NCBI RefSeq assembly: GCF_008905045.1
Contig: NZ_VWMY01000001.1
Location: forward strand, 1 to 64,000
Source: Streptomyces albicerus
Lineage (GTDB): Bacteria; Actinomycetota; Actinomycetes; Streptomycetales; Streptomycetaceae
Direction: 5' to 3'
Length of the DNA stretch: 64,000 nucleotides
Shown here: one piece after another, positions 24,978 through 32,824 of the stretch
Numbering within the stretch: the stretch's first letter is position 1
Layout of the letters: each line of letters opens with the position of its first letter
Translations under genes and position numbers: made by a program
The notes under the pieces: model-generated
Databases searched by the model: none
Seen by the model: the letters and a program-made list of their open reading frames with translations, nothing else
What the model was told of the DNA's origin: nothing

Positions 24978-25697
24978 ATGGCACGCACCACACCCGGACG
25001 CTGGAAGCGCTGGCTGATCGTCGGCGTTGCCGCCGCCGCCCTCGTGGGCGTCGGAGGCCCGTACGTCTACATCAACTACATCCAGGACGACCCACCAGCC
25101 GCGCTGTCACTCGACAGTCCACCGGCCGCACCGGAGAGCACATCCGACTCCGGCTCCGGCGAGCAGGCGCGGGAGGGCGTCGAGGGCAGCTGGCGGGTCG
25201 GCAGCGGCTCGCAGGCCGGCTACCGCGTCGACGAGGTGCTCTTCGGCCAGAACGTCACGGCCGTGGGCCGTACCGAAGAGGTCACCGGAGAGCTGGAGAT
25301 CGAGGGCACCCGGGCTGTCAGCGGGAGCTTCACCGTCGACCTGGCCTCGGTGCGGAGCGACTCCGACCGACGCGACGGCCAGTTCCGCGGCCGGATCATG
25401 AACACCGAGCGGTACCCCAATGCCGTCTTCGAGCTCACCGAGCCCGTGGACTTCGGCTCGGTGCCAGACGTGAACGAACAGGTCACCGGCGAGGCCACGG
25501 GGGATCTGACCATCCACGGCCAGACCAATTCCGCCACGTTCGACCTCAACGCCCAGCGCACCGCCGACGGCTTCCGCGTGAACGGCTCGATCCCCGTCAC
25601 CTTCGCCGACTACGGCATCGACGCACCGAACTTCGGCGGGATCACCGTCGAGGACGAGGGGGCCGTCGAGTTCCTCCTCGCCTTCACCTCCGCGTGA
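24978..25697 (+). CDS. Membrane-anchored YceI-family protein
   Basis: 239 residues. One N-terminal membrane anchor (WLIVGVAAAALVGVGGPYVYI, about 12-33), a Pro/Ser/Glu linker (about 38-68), then a YceI lipocalin-like barrel (about 70-239) with VGSGSQAGYRV, SGSFTVDLASVRSDS, MNTERYPNAVFEL and FDLNAQR. YceI proteins bind isoprenoid-type lipids such as polyprenyl chains outside the cell. AGGAGG ribosome-binding site. Next gene starts 56 bp downstream. The role is probably extracytoplasmic lipid or quinone handling. Confidence 0.88.
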   Translation: MARTTPGRWKRWLIVGVAAAALVGVGGPYVYINYIQDDPPAALSLDSPPAAPESTSDSGSGEQAREGVEGSWRVGSGSQAGYRVDEVLFGQNVTAVGRTEEVTGELEIEGTRAVSGSFTVDLASVRSDSDRRDGQFRGRIMNTERYPNAVFELTEPVDFGSVPDVNEQVTGEATGDLTIHGQTNSATFDLNAQRTADGFRVNGSIPVTFADYGIDAPNFGGITVEDEGAVEFLLAFTSA

Positions 25698-25753
25698 TCC
25701 GACCCGCCAACCCGCACCGCCCTCTTCCCCGCACAGCATTGGAGAACACCGTC

Positions 25754-26713
25754 ATGCGCAGCACTTTCCTGTCCCGTAAGGCCGTCGCCACCCTGGTGGC
25801 CGCGGCGACCGTCGGAGCCATGGCCGGCTTCGCCCCCGTCGCCACCGCCTCCGCCCCGTCACACGGCGAGGCCTCTGCGGGCGCGTGGCAGACAAGCCCT
25901 CAAACGCAGGAGCGCAACAAGCGCGTCGCCGTCCACGTGCTCAAGCGGCTCTTCGAGCACGGCGACCTGTCGGCCGCCGACCGCTACATCCGCCCCGACT
26001 ACATCCAGCACAACCCCAATGCGGCCAACGGCACCGAGGCACTCAAGGACTTCGTGCGCTTCGAGACCGCGCGGTACCCGGACCTGAAGTACAAAGTCAA
26101 GCGGGTCCTCGCCCAGGGCGACATGGTCATCGTCCACGGCAACGTGGTCAACGAGCCCGGCACCCGCGGCGTGGCCCTGGTCGACATGTTCCGCTTCGAC
26201 CCGAAGAGCCGCATGATCGCCGAGCACTGGGACATCCTGCAGGACGTGCCGGCGACCACCGTCAACGGCAACGACATGTTCGGCACGGTCAGCCAGCCGC
26301 GGACGAACCAGCCCGGCCCGCATTGGCAGACGGCCCTCAGCGAGAAGGTGGCGACCGGCTACTTCGACACGCTCCTGGTCGACAAGAACCCGGACGCGGT
26401 CCGGTACCTGGCTCCGGAGTACCACCAGCACAACCCCACCATCCCCAGCGGCTCGGCCGGTCTGCGCGAGCAGTTCACCCAGTTCTTCCAGCAGTTCCCG
26501 GGGCTGATCGTCGAGCGCAAGCGGGTCATCGCCGAGGGCGACATGGTGGCCATCCACGCTCACTACCGCCTCACGCCCGAAGACCGCGGCCAGTCCGTCG
26601 TGGACATCTTCCGCGTCAAGAAGCAGAAGAACGGACAGCTGAAGATCGTCGAGCACTGGGACGTCCTGCAGGACGTGCCGGCGACCTCCGCCAACGACAA
26701 CACCATGTTCTGA
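25754..26713 (+). CDS. Secreted protein with two SnoaL-like (NTF2-fold) domains
   Basis: 319 residues. The ATG at 25754 starts a Sec signal peptide (basic start, FLSRKAVATLVAAATVGAMAGF, cleavage near ATASA). Two homologous halves follow: about 45-178 (VAVHVLKRLFEHGDL, YIQHNPNAANG, AEHWDILQDVP) and about 200-319 (VATGYFDTLLVDK, YHQHNPTIPSG, VEHWDVLQDVP), each ending in N-MF. SnoaL-like domains are small cone-shaped folds used by cyclases, isomerases and binding proteins. Having two copies in one exported chain suggests an intramolecular dimer. Substrate unknown. Confidence 0.82.
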   Translation: MRSTFLSRKAVATLVAAATVGAMAGFAPVATASAPSHGEASAGAWQTSPQTQERNKRVAVHVLKRLFEHGDLSAADRYIRPDYIQHNPNAANGTEALKDFVRFETARYPDLKYKVKRVLAQGDMVIVHGNVVNEPGTRGVALVDMFRFDPKSRMIAEHWDILQDVPATTVNGNDMFGTVSQPRTNQPGPHWQTALSEKVATGYFDTLLVDKNPDAVRYLAPEYHQHNPTIPSGSAGLREQFTQFFQQFPGLIVERKRVIAEGDMVAIHAHYRLTPEDRGQSVVDIFRVKKQKNGQLKIVEHWDVLQDVPATSANDNTMF

Positions 26714-26763
26714 GCCAATCCCGCCACGAGGGCTTGATTTAGGCATCAACCATGCACCAGGGT

Positions 26764-26797
26764 GACCGCTGTACGGACGATTGTCCGTACAGCGGTC
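26764..26797. promoter_or_regulatory. Long perfect palindrome before the intradiol dioxygenase operon
   Basis: Two perfect 15-base arms (26764-26778 and 26783-26797, cores TGTACGGAC and GTCCGTACA) flank a 4-base centre, 28 bp before the ATG at 26825. It may be an operator or an RNA hairpin. The GGAC/GTCC cores recall the half-sites near the IclR gene at 7292-7407. Confidence 0.6.
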
Positions 26798-26824
26798 GGG
26801 CCGGAATGAATCAAGGAGGATTCC

Positions 26825-27706
26825 ATGGCCTTCGTGACGGACGACAATCTCACCGACCTCGCGGTGAAACGGTGGGGCACCGCTCACTCGCCCCGGCTCG
26901 CCGAGTTGATGACAGCGCTGGTGCGGCACCTCCACGCGTACGCCCGCGAGGTGGGACTCACCGAGGAGGAGTGGGCGGCGGCCGTCGAGTGGCTCTCGGC
27001 CACCGGCCGGATCAGCGACGACAAACGCCAGGAGTTCATCCTCGCCTCCGACGTTCTCGGCCTGAGCACGCTCGTCGTCCAGCTCAACCACCGCTTCTCG
27101 GCAGGCGCTACGCCGGCGACGGTGCTCGGCCCCTTCCACATCGACGGTTCGCCCACGGCGGCGTTCGGCGCCGACCTGTCCGACGGCATCGCGGGCACCC
27201 CGCTGTTCGTCACCGGCCGCGTGCTGGGCCTCGACGGCACACCGCTCCCGGACGTCGTCCTGGACGTCTGGCAGGCCGACGCCGACGGTACGTACGAGGC
27301 GCAGCTCCCGGAGATCGACGAGGCGCGGCTGCGCGCGAAGTACCGGACGCGGGCGGACGGCTCGTACTGCGTGCGCACCATCGCCCCACGCGGCTACGCG
27401 ATCCCGATGGACGGCCCGGTCGGTGACCTGGTCAGCGGGACCGACATCAGCTACTTCCGTCCCGCCCACATCCACTTCCTGATCGAGCATCCCGGCTACG
27501 AGAAGCTCATCACCCACCTGTTCCGGCAGGGCTCCGAATTCCTCGACACCGACGTCGTGTTCGGCACGAAGGACGAGCTGATCGTGCGCTTCACGGAGGA
27601 GCCCGCCGGTGCCTCCCCCGGCGGGGGCACGGTCGACGAGCCCTATCTGCGAGCCGAGTTCGACTTCGTGCTCCAGCCCCGGCCCGCGGACGAGCCGCAG
27701 CCATGA
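26825..27706 (+). CDS. Intradiol ring-cleavage dioxygenase (catechol/hydroxyquinol 1,2-dioxygenase type)
   Basis: 293 residues with a strong AAGGAGG site. An N-terminal dioxygenase dimerisation domain (about 5-95) is followed by the catalytic beta-sandwich. The Fe(III) ligands are Y157 (DGTYEAQ), Y191 (RGYAIPMDGPVG), H215 and H217 (RPAHIHFLI). These enzymes split catechol or hydroxyquinol between the two hydroxyl-bearing carbons. The sequence looks closer to the hydroxyquinol or chlorocatechol branch than to classical CatA, judged by eye. First gene of a five-gene operon and coupled to the DoxX gene by ATGA. Confidence 0.9.
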   Translation: MAFVTDDNLTDLAVKRWGTAHSPRLAELMTALVRHLHAYAREVGLTEEEWAAAVEWLSATGRISDDKRQEFILASDVLGLSTLVVQLNHRFSAGATPATVLGPFHIDGSPTAAFGADLSDGIAGTPLFVTGRVLGLDGTPLPDVVLDVWQADADGTYEAQLPEIDEARLRAKYRTRADGSYCVRTIAPRGYAIPMDGPVGDLVSGTDISYFRPAHIHFLIEHPGYEKLITHLFRQGSEFLDTDVVFGTKDELIVRFTEEPAGASPGGGTVDEPYLRAEFDFVLQPRPADEPQP

Positions 27707-28221
27707 ACCTGGGCCTGCTCCTGCTGCGACTGCTGCTCGCCGCGCTGCTGCTCGGCCACGGCACCCAGAAGCTGTTCGGCTGGTTCGGCGGGGCCGGGCG
27801 CACCGGGACCGCCGCCGTCTTCGACCGGTGGGGCTTCGTTCCCGCCCGGCGGATGGTGCTCGTCGCCGGTGCGGCCGAACTCGCCGGGGCGGCCTCTGTC
27901 GCGGCCGGCCTGCTGACGCCCGGCGGCTGCGCGGTGGTCGTCGGAACGATGGCGGTCGCCGCGGTGGCGACCGCACCGAACGGCTTCTGGGCCCAGCAGG
28001 GCGGCTGCGAAGTGCCCTTCTGGTACGGCGCGGTAGCCGTCGTCCTCGCCTTCACCGGCCCCGGGACCTGGTCCCTCGACCACGCGCTCGGACTGGACCA
28101 ACTGGGCGGCTACGCATGGGGGTTCGCGGCGCTGGCCCTCGGCCTGGCCACCGCGGCCGTGCCGCTGACCGCTCGCTCCCGGGTCCTGCGCGCCCGAACC
28201 ACCCACTCCACAACGAGGTGA
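27703..28221 (+). CDS. DoxX-family membrane protein
   Basis: 172 residues with four predicted membrane helices (LGLLLLRLLLAALLLGHG; MVLVAGAAELAGAASVAAGLL; CAVVVGTMAVAAVAT; and the last near WGFAALALGLATAAVPL). The DoxX signature GHGTQKLFGWFGG follows helix 1. DoxX proteins often accompany quinone- or sulfur-related oxidoreductases, and homologues occur next to aromatic dioxygenase genes. The start overlaps the dioxygenase stop. A role in redox balance or membrane uptake for this pathway is possible but unproven. Confidence 0.88.
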   Translation: MNLGLLLLRLLLAALLLGHGTQKLFGWFGGAGRTGTAAVFDRWGFVPARRMVLVAGAAELAGAASVAAGLLTPGGCAVVVGTMAVAAVATAPNGFWAQQGGCEVPFWYGAVAVVLAFTGPGTWSLDHALGLDQLGGYAWGFAALALGLATAAVPLTARSRVLRARTTHSTTR

Positions 28222-28225
28222 CCAC

Positions 28226-29701
28226 ATGGCGATCGAAGAACCGCACCGAGAAGACTTCACCCCCGGACGCCCCATCCTGTTCCGCGACGCGACCGTCCTG
28301 TCCATGGACCCGGCGATCGGCCTGCTCGACCGCGGCGACGTACTGGTCCGCGGCGAGCGGATCGAGCAGGTCGGGCGGGACCTCCAAGCTCCGGACGACG
28401 CGGTGGTGGTGGACTGCTCCGGCGGCATCCTCATGCCCGGCATGGTCGACACGCACCGCCACATGTGGCAGACGGCCCTGCGCGGCCTCGGAGCGGACTG
28501 GACCCTGTCGCAGTACTTCGTCTTCTACTACCTCAACTGGGGCAAGATCTTCCGCCCCGAGGACATCCACGCCGGCAACCTGCTCTCCGGTATCGAGGCG
28601 CTCGACGCCGGTGTGACCACCACGGTGGACTGGTCGCACGGATTGCAGACCCCCGAGCACGGAGACGCGGCCGTCGAATCCCTGCGCGCGGTACCGGGCC
28701 GCTTCGTACTGGCCTACGGCAACCTGCTGGGTGCGCCCTGGGAGTGGACCAACTCACCGGAGTTCCGGTCCTTCATCGACCGCAACTTCGCCTCGCGCGA
28801 CGACATGCTCGGCCTTCAACTCGCCTTCGACGTGACCGGTGACGACGCGTTCCCCGAAAAGGCGGCGTTCGAGGCGGCGCGCGAACTCGGGCTGCCCGTC
28901 ACCACCCACGCGGGCGTCTGGGGCGCGACGAACGACAACGGCATACGTCTGATGTGGGACCACGGGTTCATGACGCCCGACGTCACCTATGTGCACTCGG
29001 CGACGCTCAGCGAGGACTCGTACCACCGGATCGCCGCCTCGGGCGGCACGGTCTCGGTGTCGGCGGAGAGCGAGCACAACGCGGGCCAGGGATACCCGCC
29101 CACCTGGCGCTTGCGGCGCCACGGCATCCCCGTGTCGCTGTCGATGGACACCAGCGTGTGGTTCAGCGCCGATCTGTTCTCGGCGATGCGCGCCACGCTG
29201 TCTGCCGACCGGACGCGCGAGCACATGGCGGCCCACGCTGCCGGGGAGACGGTGGTGCACCACAGCCTGCGGGCCCGGGACGTCGTGGAGTGGGCCACGA
29301 TCGGCGGCGCCGGAGTGCTCGGCCTCAGCGACACCATCGGCTCGCTGACCCCGGGCAAGAAGGCCGACCTCGTCCTGCTCAAGAACGACCGGTCCCCCGC
29401 GATGTACCCGATCCTGCACCCCTACGGGCACGTGGTCTACCAGGCCACCCGCGCCGACGTGCACACCGTGCTGGTCAACGGAACCGTGGTGAAGTACGCG
29501 CACGAACTGATCGGCGTGGACCTGGAGCGCGCCCGCACCGCCGTCGCCGCGACCGTGGAGTACGCGCGGACCACCATGGGCGAGGACGCGTGGCGGGAGG
29601 CCGTGGAGCCGGAGATCCCGACGAACGAGCTGATCTCGAACCCCTACACCTACAGCGAGTACCGCGGCGAGGGCGTCGCCGTGCAGAACGAGGGGGCGTA
29701 G
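28226..29701 (+). CDS. Amidohydrolase-superfamily enzyme (TrzA/AtzA/SsnA-like)
   Basis: 491 residues. Starts with an urease-type beta-sandwich (ILFRDATVLSMD, GILMPGMVDTHRHMWQ), where THRH is the first metal pair. Further metal-site candidates are VTTHAGVWG (His), VTYVHSATLS (His) and SLSMDTSV (Asp). The C-terminus returns to the sandwich (GSLTPGKKADLVLLK). The group includes deaminases and dechlorinases of heteroaromatic rings. It could strip an amino group or halogen from the compound later cleaved by the intradiol enzyme. It lies 4 bp after the DoxX stop and 3 bp before the CoA-transferase start. Confidence 0.85.
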   Translation: MAIEEPHREDFTPGRPILFRDATVLSMDPAIGLLDRGDVLVRGERIEQVGRDLQAPDDAVVVDCSGGILMPGMVDTHRHMWQTALRGLGADWTLSQYFVFYYLNWGKIFRPEDIHAGNLLSGIEALDAGVTTTVDWSHGLQTPEHGDAAVESLRAVPGRFVLAYGNLLGAPWEWTNSPEFRSFIDRNFASRDDMLGLQLAFDVTGDDAFPEKAAFEAARELGLPVTTHAGVWGATNDNGIRLMWDHGFMTPDVTYVHSATLSEDSYHRIAASGGTVSVSAESEHNAGQGYPPTWRLRRHGIPVSLSMDTSVWFSADLFSAMRATLSADRTREHMAAHAAGETVVHHSLRARDVVEWATIGGAGVLGLSDTIGSLTPGKKADLVLLKNDRSPAMYPILHPYGHVVYQATRADVHTVLVNGTVVKYAHELIGVDLERARTAVAATVEYARTTMGEDAWREAVEPEIPTNELISNPYTYSEYRGEGVAVQNEGA

Positions 29702-29704
29702 CCC

Positions 29705-30883
29705 ATGAGCAGCGGTTCAGGCGGCACACGCGGACCGCTCGACGGGCTACTGGTGGCGGACTTCTCCCGCATCCTCGCCGGTCCGTACGCGACGATGCTG
29801 CTCGCCGATCTCGGGGCCGACGTGGTGAAGGTCGAGGGCCCCCAGGGGGACGACACCCGCACGTGGACGCCGCCGGTGCGCGACGGTGTGTCGACCTACT
29901 ACCTGGGGATCAACCGCGGGAAGCGGTCGATCGCGCTCGACTTCCGTGACGAGGCGGACGCACGGCTGGCCGGAGAACTCGCCCGGCGCGCGGACGTGGT
30001 GATCGAGAACTTCAAGCCGGGCGGACTTGCCCGGTACGGCCTCGACCACGCCTCGGTGAGCGCCGGGAATCCGGGCGTGGTGTACGCGTCGATCAGCGGT
30101 TTCGGAGCCGGACCCGGCCGGAACGTACCCGGCTACGACCTGATGGTGCAAGCGATCTCCGGACTGATGAGCCTGACCGGTGATCCGGACGGGCCGCCGT
30201 ACCGGGCGGGGATCTCGGTCTTCGACGTGATGGCGGGCAACCACGCCGCCATCGGCATCCTCGCCGCGCTGCGGCACCGCGACGCCACCGGCCGGGGCCA
30301 GCTCGTCGAGGTGAACCTGCTCTCGTCGGCACTGACCGGGCTGGTCAACCACAGTTCCTCCTACGTGGCCGGCGGCACCGTGCCCCATCGGATGGGCAAC
30401 GCGCACCCCAGCGTCTTCCCCTACGAACCGCTGCCGACGGCCGACCAGGACCTGATCGTCACCGCGGCCAACGACGGGCAGTTCCGCAAACTGTGCGAGG
30501 TGCTCGGGATCCCCGGGACCGCCGACGATCCCCGCTTCCGGCACAACGCCGACCGTACCGAGCGGCGGGAGGAACTCCGGCCGCTCCTGCTCGAACGGCT
30601 GAGGACGAGGTCCGCCCTGGAGTGGTTCGATCTGCTCGTCGACGCCGGGGTCCCGTGCGGACCGATCAACACCATCGAAGGCGGGTTCGCGATGGCGGAA
30701 CGCTTCGGGCTCGACCCGGTCGTCGAGGTCGGGGAAGGAGAGCGGGCGGTGCCCACCACCCGGCACCCGATCCGCTTCTCCGAGACGCCCGCCGCCTACC
30801 GGCTCCCGCCGCCCGAGCTGGACGAGCACGGGGCCGAACTGCGCAAGTGGCTGGAAGACCGTCCGGAGGGCGACGATGCCTGA
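29705..30883 (+). CDS. CaiB/BaiF-type (family III) CoA-transferase
   Basis: 392 residues, full length. Opens with the family hallmark GPLDGLLVADFSRILAGPYATMLLADLGADVVKVEGP, then TYYLGINRGKRSIALD, VVIENFKPG, VYASISGFG, PGYDLMVQAISGLMSLTG, and ends with the small-domain linker AVPTTRHPIRFSETP. It moves CoA between acids. It overlaps the downstream citryl-CoA-lyase-like gene by 8 bases, so the pair is tightly linked: the transferase may make a hydroxy-tricarboxyl or hydroxy-dicarboxyl-CoA thioester which the next enzyme cleaves. Confidence 0.93.
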   Translation: MSSGSGGTRGPLDGLLVADFSRILAGPYATMLLADLGADVVKVEGPQGDDTRTWTPPVRDGVSTYYLGINRGKRSIALDFRDEADARLAGELARRADVVIENFKPGGLARYGLDHASVSAGNPGVVYASISGFGAGPGRNVPGYDLMVQAISGLMSLTGDPDGPPYRAGISVFDVMAGNHAAIGILAALRHRDATGRGQLVEVNLLSSALTGLVNHSSSYVAGGTVPHRMGNAHPSVFPYEPLPTADQDLIVTAANDGQFRKLCEVLGIPGTADDPRFRHNADRTERREELRPLLLERLRTRSALEWFDLLVDAGVPCGPINTIEGGFAMAERFGLDPVVEVGEGERAVPTTRHPIRFSETPAAYRLPPPELDEHGAELRKWLEDRPEGDDA

Positions 30884-31700
30884 CAAGCCCGAATATCCGA
30901 CCGCGCTCGGTGCGTCCTCCCTGGACAGCATCACCCTGCTCGGGCAGGACCTCGCGACCGAGGTGATGGGCGAGGTGGGATTCGGCGAGCTGGCGTTCTG
31001 GCTGGCCACCCAGCGCCGCCCGACCCGCGGGGAGACACGGGTGTTCGAGGCCGTACTCGCCGCCCTGGCCGACCACGGGTTCACCCCGACCGCGATCACG
31101 ACCCGGCTGACGTACCTGTCGGCCCCCGACTCCGTCCAGGGCGCCCTCGCCGCCGGGCTCCTCGGCGGCGGCTCCCGCTTCCTCGGCGTGACTGAGGACT
31201 GCGGCCGGTTCCTGCACGACGCCCTGTCGACACAGGCGGACGGGCACCCCACCGACGAGGCAGGCTGGGACGACCTCGCCCTCGCCACCGTACGATCCTG
31301 CCGAGAGGCCGGGAGGATGATCCCCGGCCTCGGGCACCACGTCCACAAACAGGGGGACCCGCGCACCCCGAGACTGTTCCAACTCGCCACCGAGGAAGGA
31401 CTGTTCGGCCCACACCTGGCGCTGTTCGCCGCCATCGGCCGGGTCCACCCCCACGTTCTGGGCAGAACGCTGCCACTCAACGGCGCCGGCGTCTGCGGCG
31501 CCGCGCTCGCCGATCTCGGCCTGCCGCTGGAGCTGCTGCGTGCCTTCGCCCTGCTCGCCCGCACGGCCGGACTCATCGGCCAGCTCGCGGAGGAGATCCG
31601 AACCCCCGTCGCGAACGACATCTTCCTCTCGGTGGACCTCAACAACCGCGCCGTGCCGCCGCACCCTGCCGACGGAGGCGAAGCCTCAGCAAGCGGCTGA
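30876..31700 (+). CDS. Citryl-CoA lyase / citrate-synthase-like protein
   Basis: 274 residues, much shorter than citrate synthase (about 430), matching stand-alone citryl-CoA-lyase-type proteins. The core helix block SAPDSVQGALAAGLLGGGSRFLG and the second catalytic-His region PGLGHHVHKQGDPR are present. The position of the catalytic Asp of citrate synthase (NVD) reads NGAG here, so the chemistry should differ from condensation. With the overlapping CoA-transferase it most likely splits an acyl-CoA formed from a ring-cleavage product. It ends base-to-base against the AraC gene. Confidence 0.82.
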   Translation: MPDKPEYPTALGASSLDSITLLGQDLATEVMGEVGFGELAFWLATQRRPTRGETRVFEAVLAALADHGFTPTAITTRLTYLSAPDSVQGALAAGLLGGGSRFLGVTEDCGRFLHDALSTQADGHPTDEAGWDDLALATVRSCREAGRMIPGLGHHVHKQGDPRTPRLFQLATEEGLFGPHLALFAAIGRVHPHVLGRTLPLNGAGVCGAALADLGLPLELLRAFALLARTAGLIGQLAEEIRTPVANDIFLSVDLNNRAVPPHPADGGEASASG

Positions 31701-32639
31701 TCAGGAAGGGACTGATGCCGTACGACGGTAGCGGCCGGGCGCGATGCCCTGTTCCCGGGAGAACGCCCGCGAGAAGGCGAACTCGGAGCGGTATCCGACG
31801 GCTTGCGCGATGTCGCCGACCGGATTGTCGGTGTCGCGCAGCAGGCGGGCGGCCAGGTCGATCCGCACGCGAGAGAGATAGGCCAGCGGGGTGAGGCCCA
31901 CCACCTCCTTGAACTGGCGAGCGAAGGCCGGGCGGGACATCGTGACGGTGCGGGCCAGGCTCTCCACCGTCCAGTCGCGGTGCGGCTCTTCGTGCATCAG
32001 TGACAGGGCGGTTCCGATGCGCGGGTCGCGCAGGGCGGTCAGCCAGGACGGTCCCGTCTCGGTGGCGGTGTCGGCCCGTTCGATCCAGGCGCGGATCGCG
32101 AGCACGAAGAGCACCTCGGTCAGCCGGGTGGCCACTGCCCGGGAGCCGGGCTGCCCGCCCGCCGTCTCGGTGGCGAGGATCCGGACGACATCCTGCAACT
32201 GGGGGTCGGCGCTCATGCCGGGCACATGGACGACCTCCGGCAGCGCCGACAGCACCGGATGCCCGTCGGTATTGCCGGCGTAGTGGAACTTGCCGCACAC
32301 CACCCGCACGACGGGCCCGGCCCCGCCGAGGTCGACCACGCCCCCCCCGCCCGGCGGGTGAGCGGCCTCCAACTCCGCGTACGGGAGGGCCTCTTCGTCG
32401 GGGGCCCCGAGCAGCCGGTGCGGCGTGCCGCGCGGCAACAGCACCACGTCCCCGGACACCAGCTGCACCGGTGGCGCCTCGGCGGTCCGCAGCCAGCAGA
32501 CGCCCTCGGCGATGAGATGGAACCCCGCGGTGCCCAGCCGGTCCACGGCACAGCCCCAGCCGGATCCGGACGACCGCAGCTGGGCGAGCAGTACGCCCCT
32601 GAAGCCGGTGGCGGCGAGTACGTCGGCGAGCACGTCCAT
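31701..32639 (-). CDS. AraC-family regulator with cupin sensor domain
   Basis: 312 residues from the ATG at 32639 (MDVLADVLAA); an ATG at 32648 would add three. N-terminal cupin (about 15-150: GFHLIAEGVCWL, LVSGDVVLLPRGTPHRLL) and C-terminal double helix-turn-helix (WTVESLARTVTMSRPAFARQFKEVVGLTPLAYL, VGDIAQAVGYRSEFAFSRAFSREQGIAPGRYRR). It converges on the intradiol operon with no gap and is divergent from the LLM monooxygenase at 32825. It may activate that gene pair. Confidence 0.9.
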   Translation of the reverse strand: MDVLADVLAATGFRGVLLAQLRSSGSGWGCAVDRLGTAGFHLIAEGVCWLRTAEAPPVQLVSGDVVLLPRGTPHRLLGAPDEEALPYAELEAAHPPGGGGVVDLGGAGPVVRVVCGKFHYAGNTDGHPVLSALPEVVHVPGMSADPQLQDVVRILATETAGGQPGSRAVATRLTEVLFVLAIRAWIERADTATETGPSWLTALRDPRIGTALSLMHEEPHRDWTVESLARTVTMSRPAFARQFKEVVGLTPLAYLSRVRIDLAARLLRDTDNPVGDIAQAVGYRSEFAFSRAFSREQGIAPGRYRRTASVPS

Positions 32640-32824
32640 GCCCCACACCCTAACGCCGGAATGATGCGGAGGATCGGCGAGTGAGACTCTGAGGCAAATT
32701 ACTGAGCGCCTCCGTCATGGATGCTCTCGGTGCCGATGCCTAGGGTTGCCGACGAACGAGGGCGCAGGACGGCCCTGCGCGACCACCGGAAGAGCGCGCG
32801 CCGCCTGCTACGAGGACGGAAGAC

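Noticed and set aside
25859..27976. Very long minus-strand open frame opposite the SnoaL-like and intradiol genes
   Set aside because: Its translation is low-complexity (Arg/Gly/His/Val-rich), has no family pattern, and mirrors two well-supported plus-strand genes.
32660..32720. CGGAGG/CCTCCG half-sites upstream of the 32825 gene as TetR (22506) operator
   Set aside because: The two halves are about 40 bp apart and do not form the tight palindrome seen at 23102-23154.
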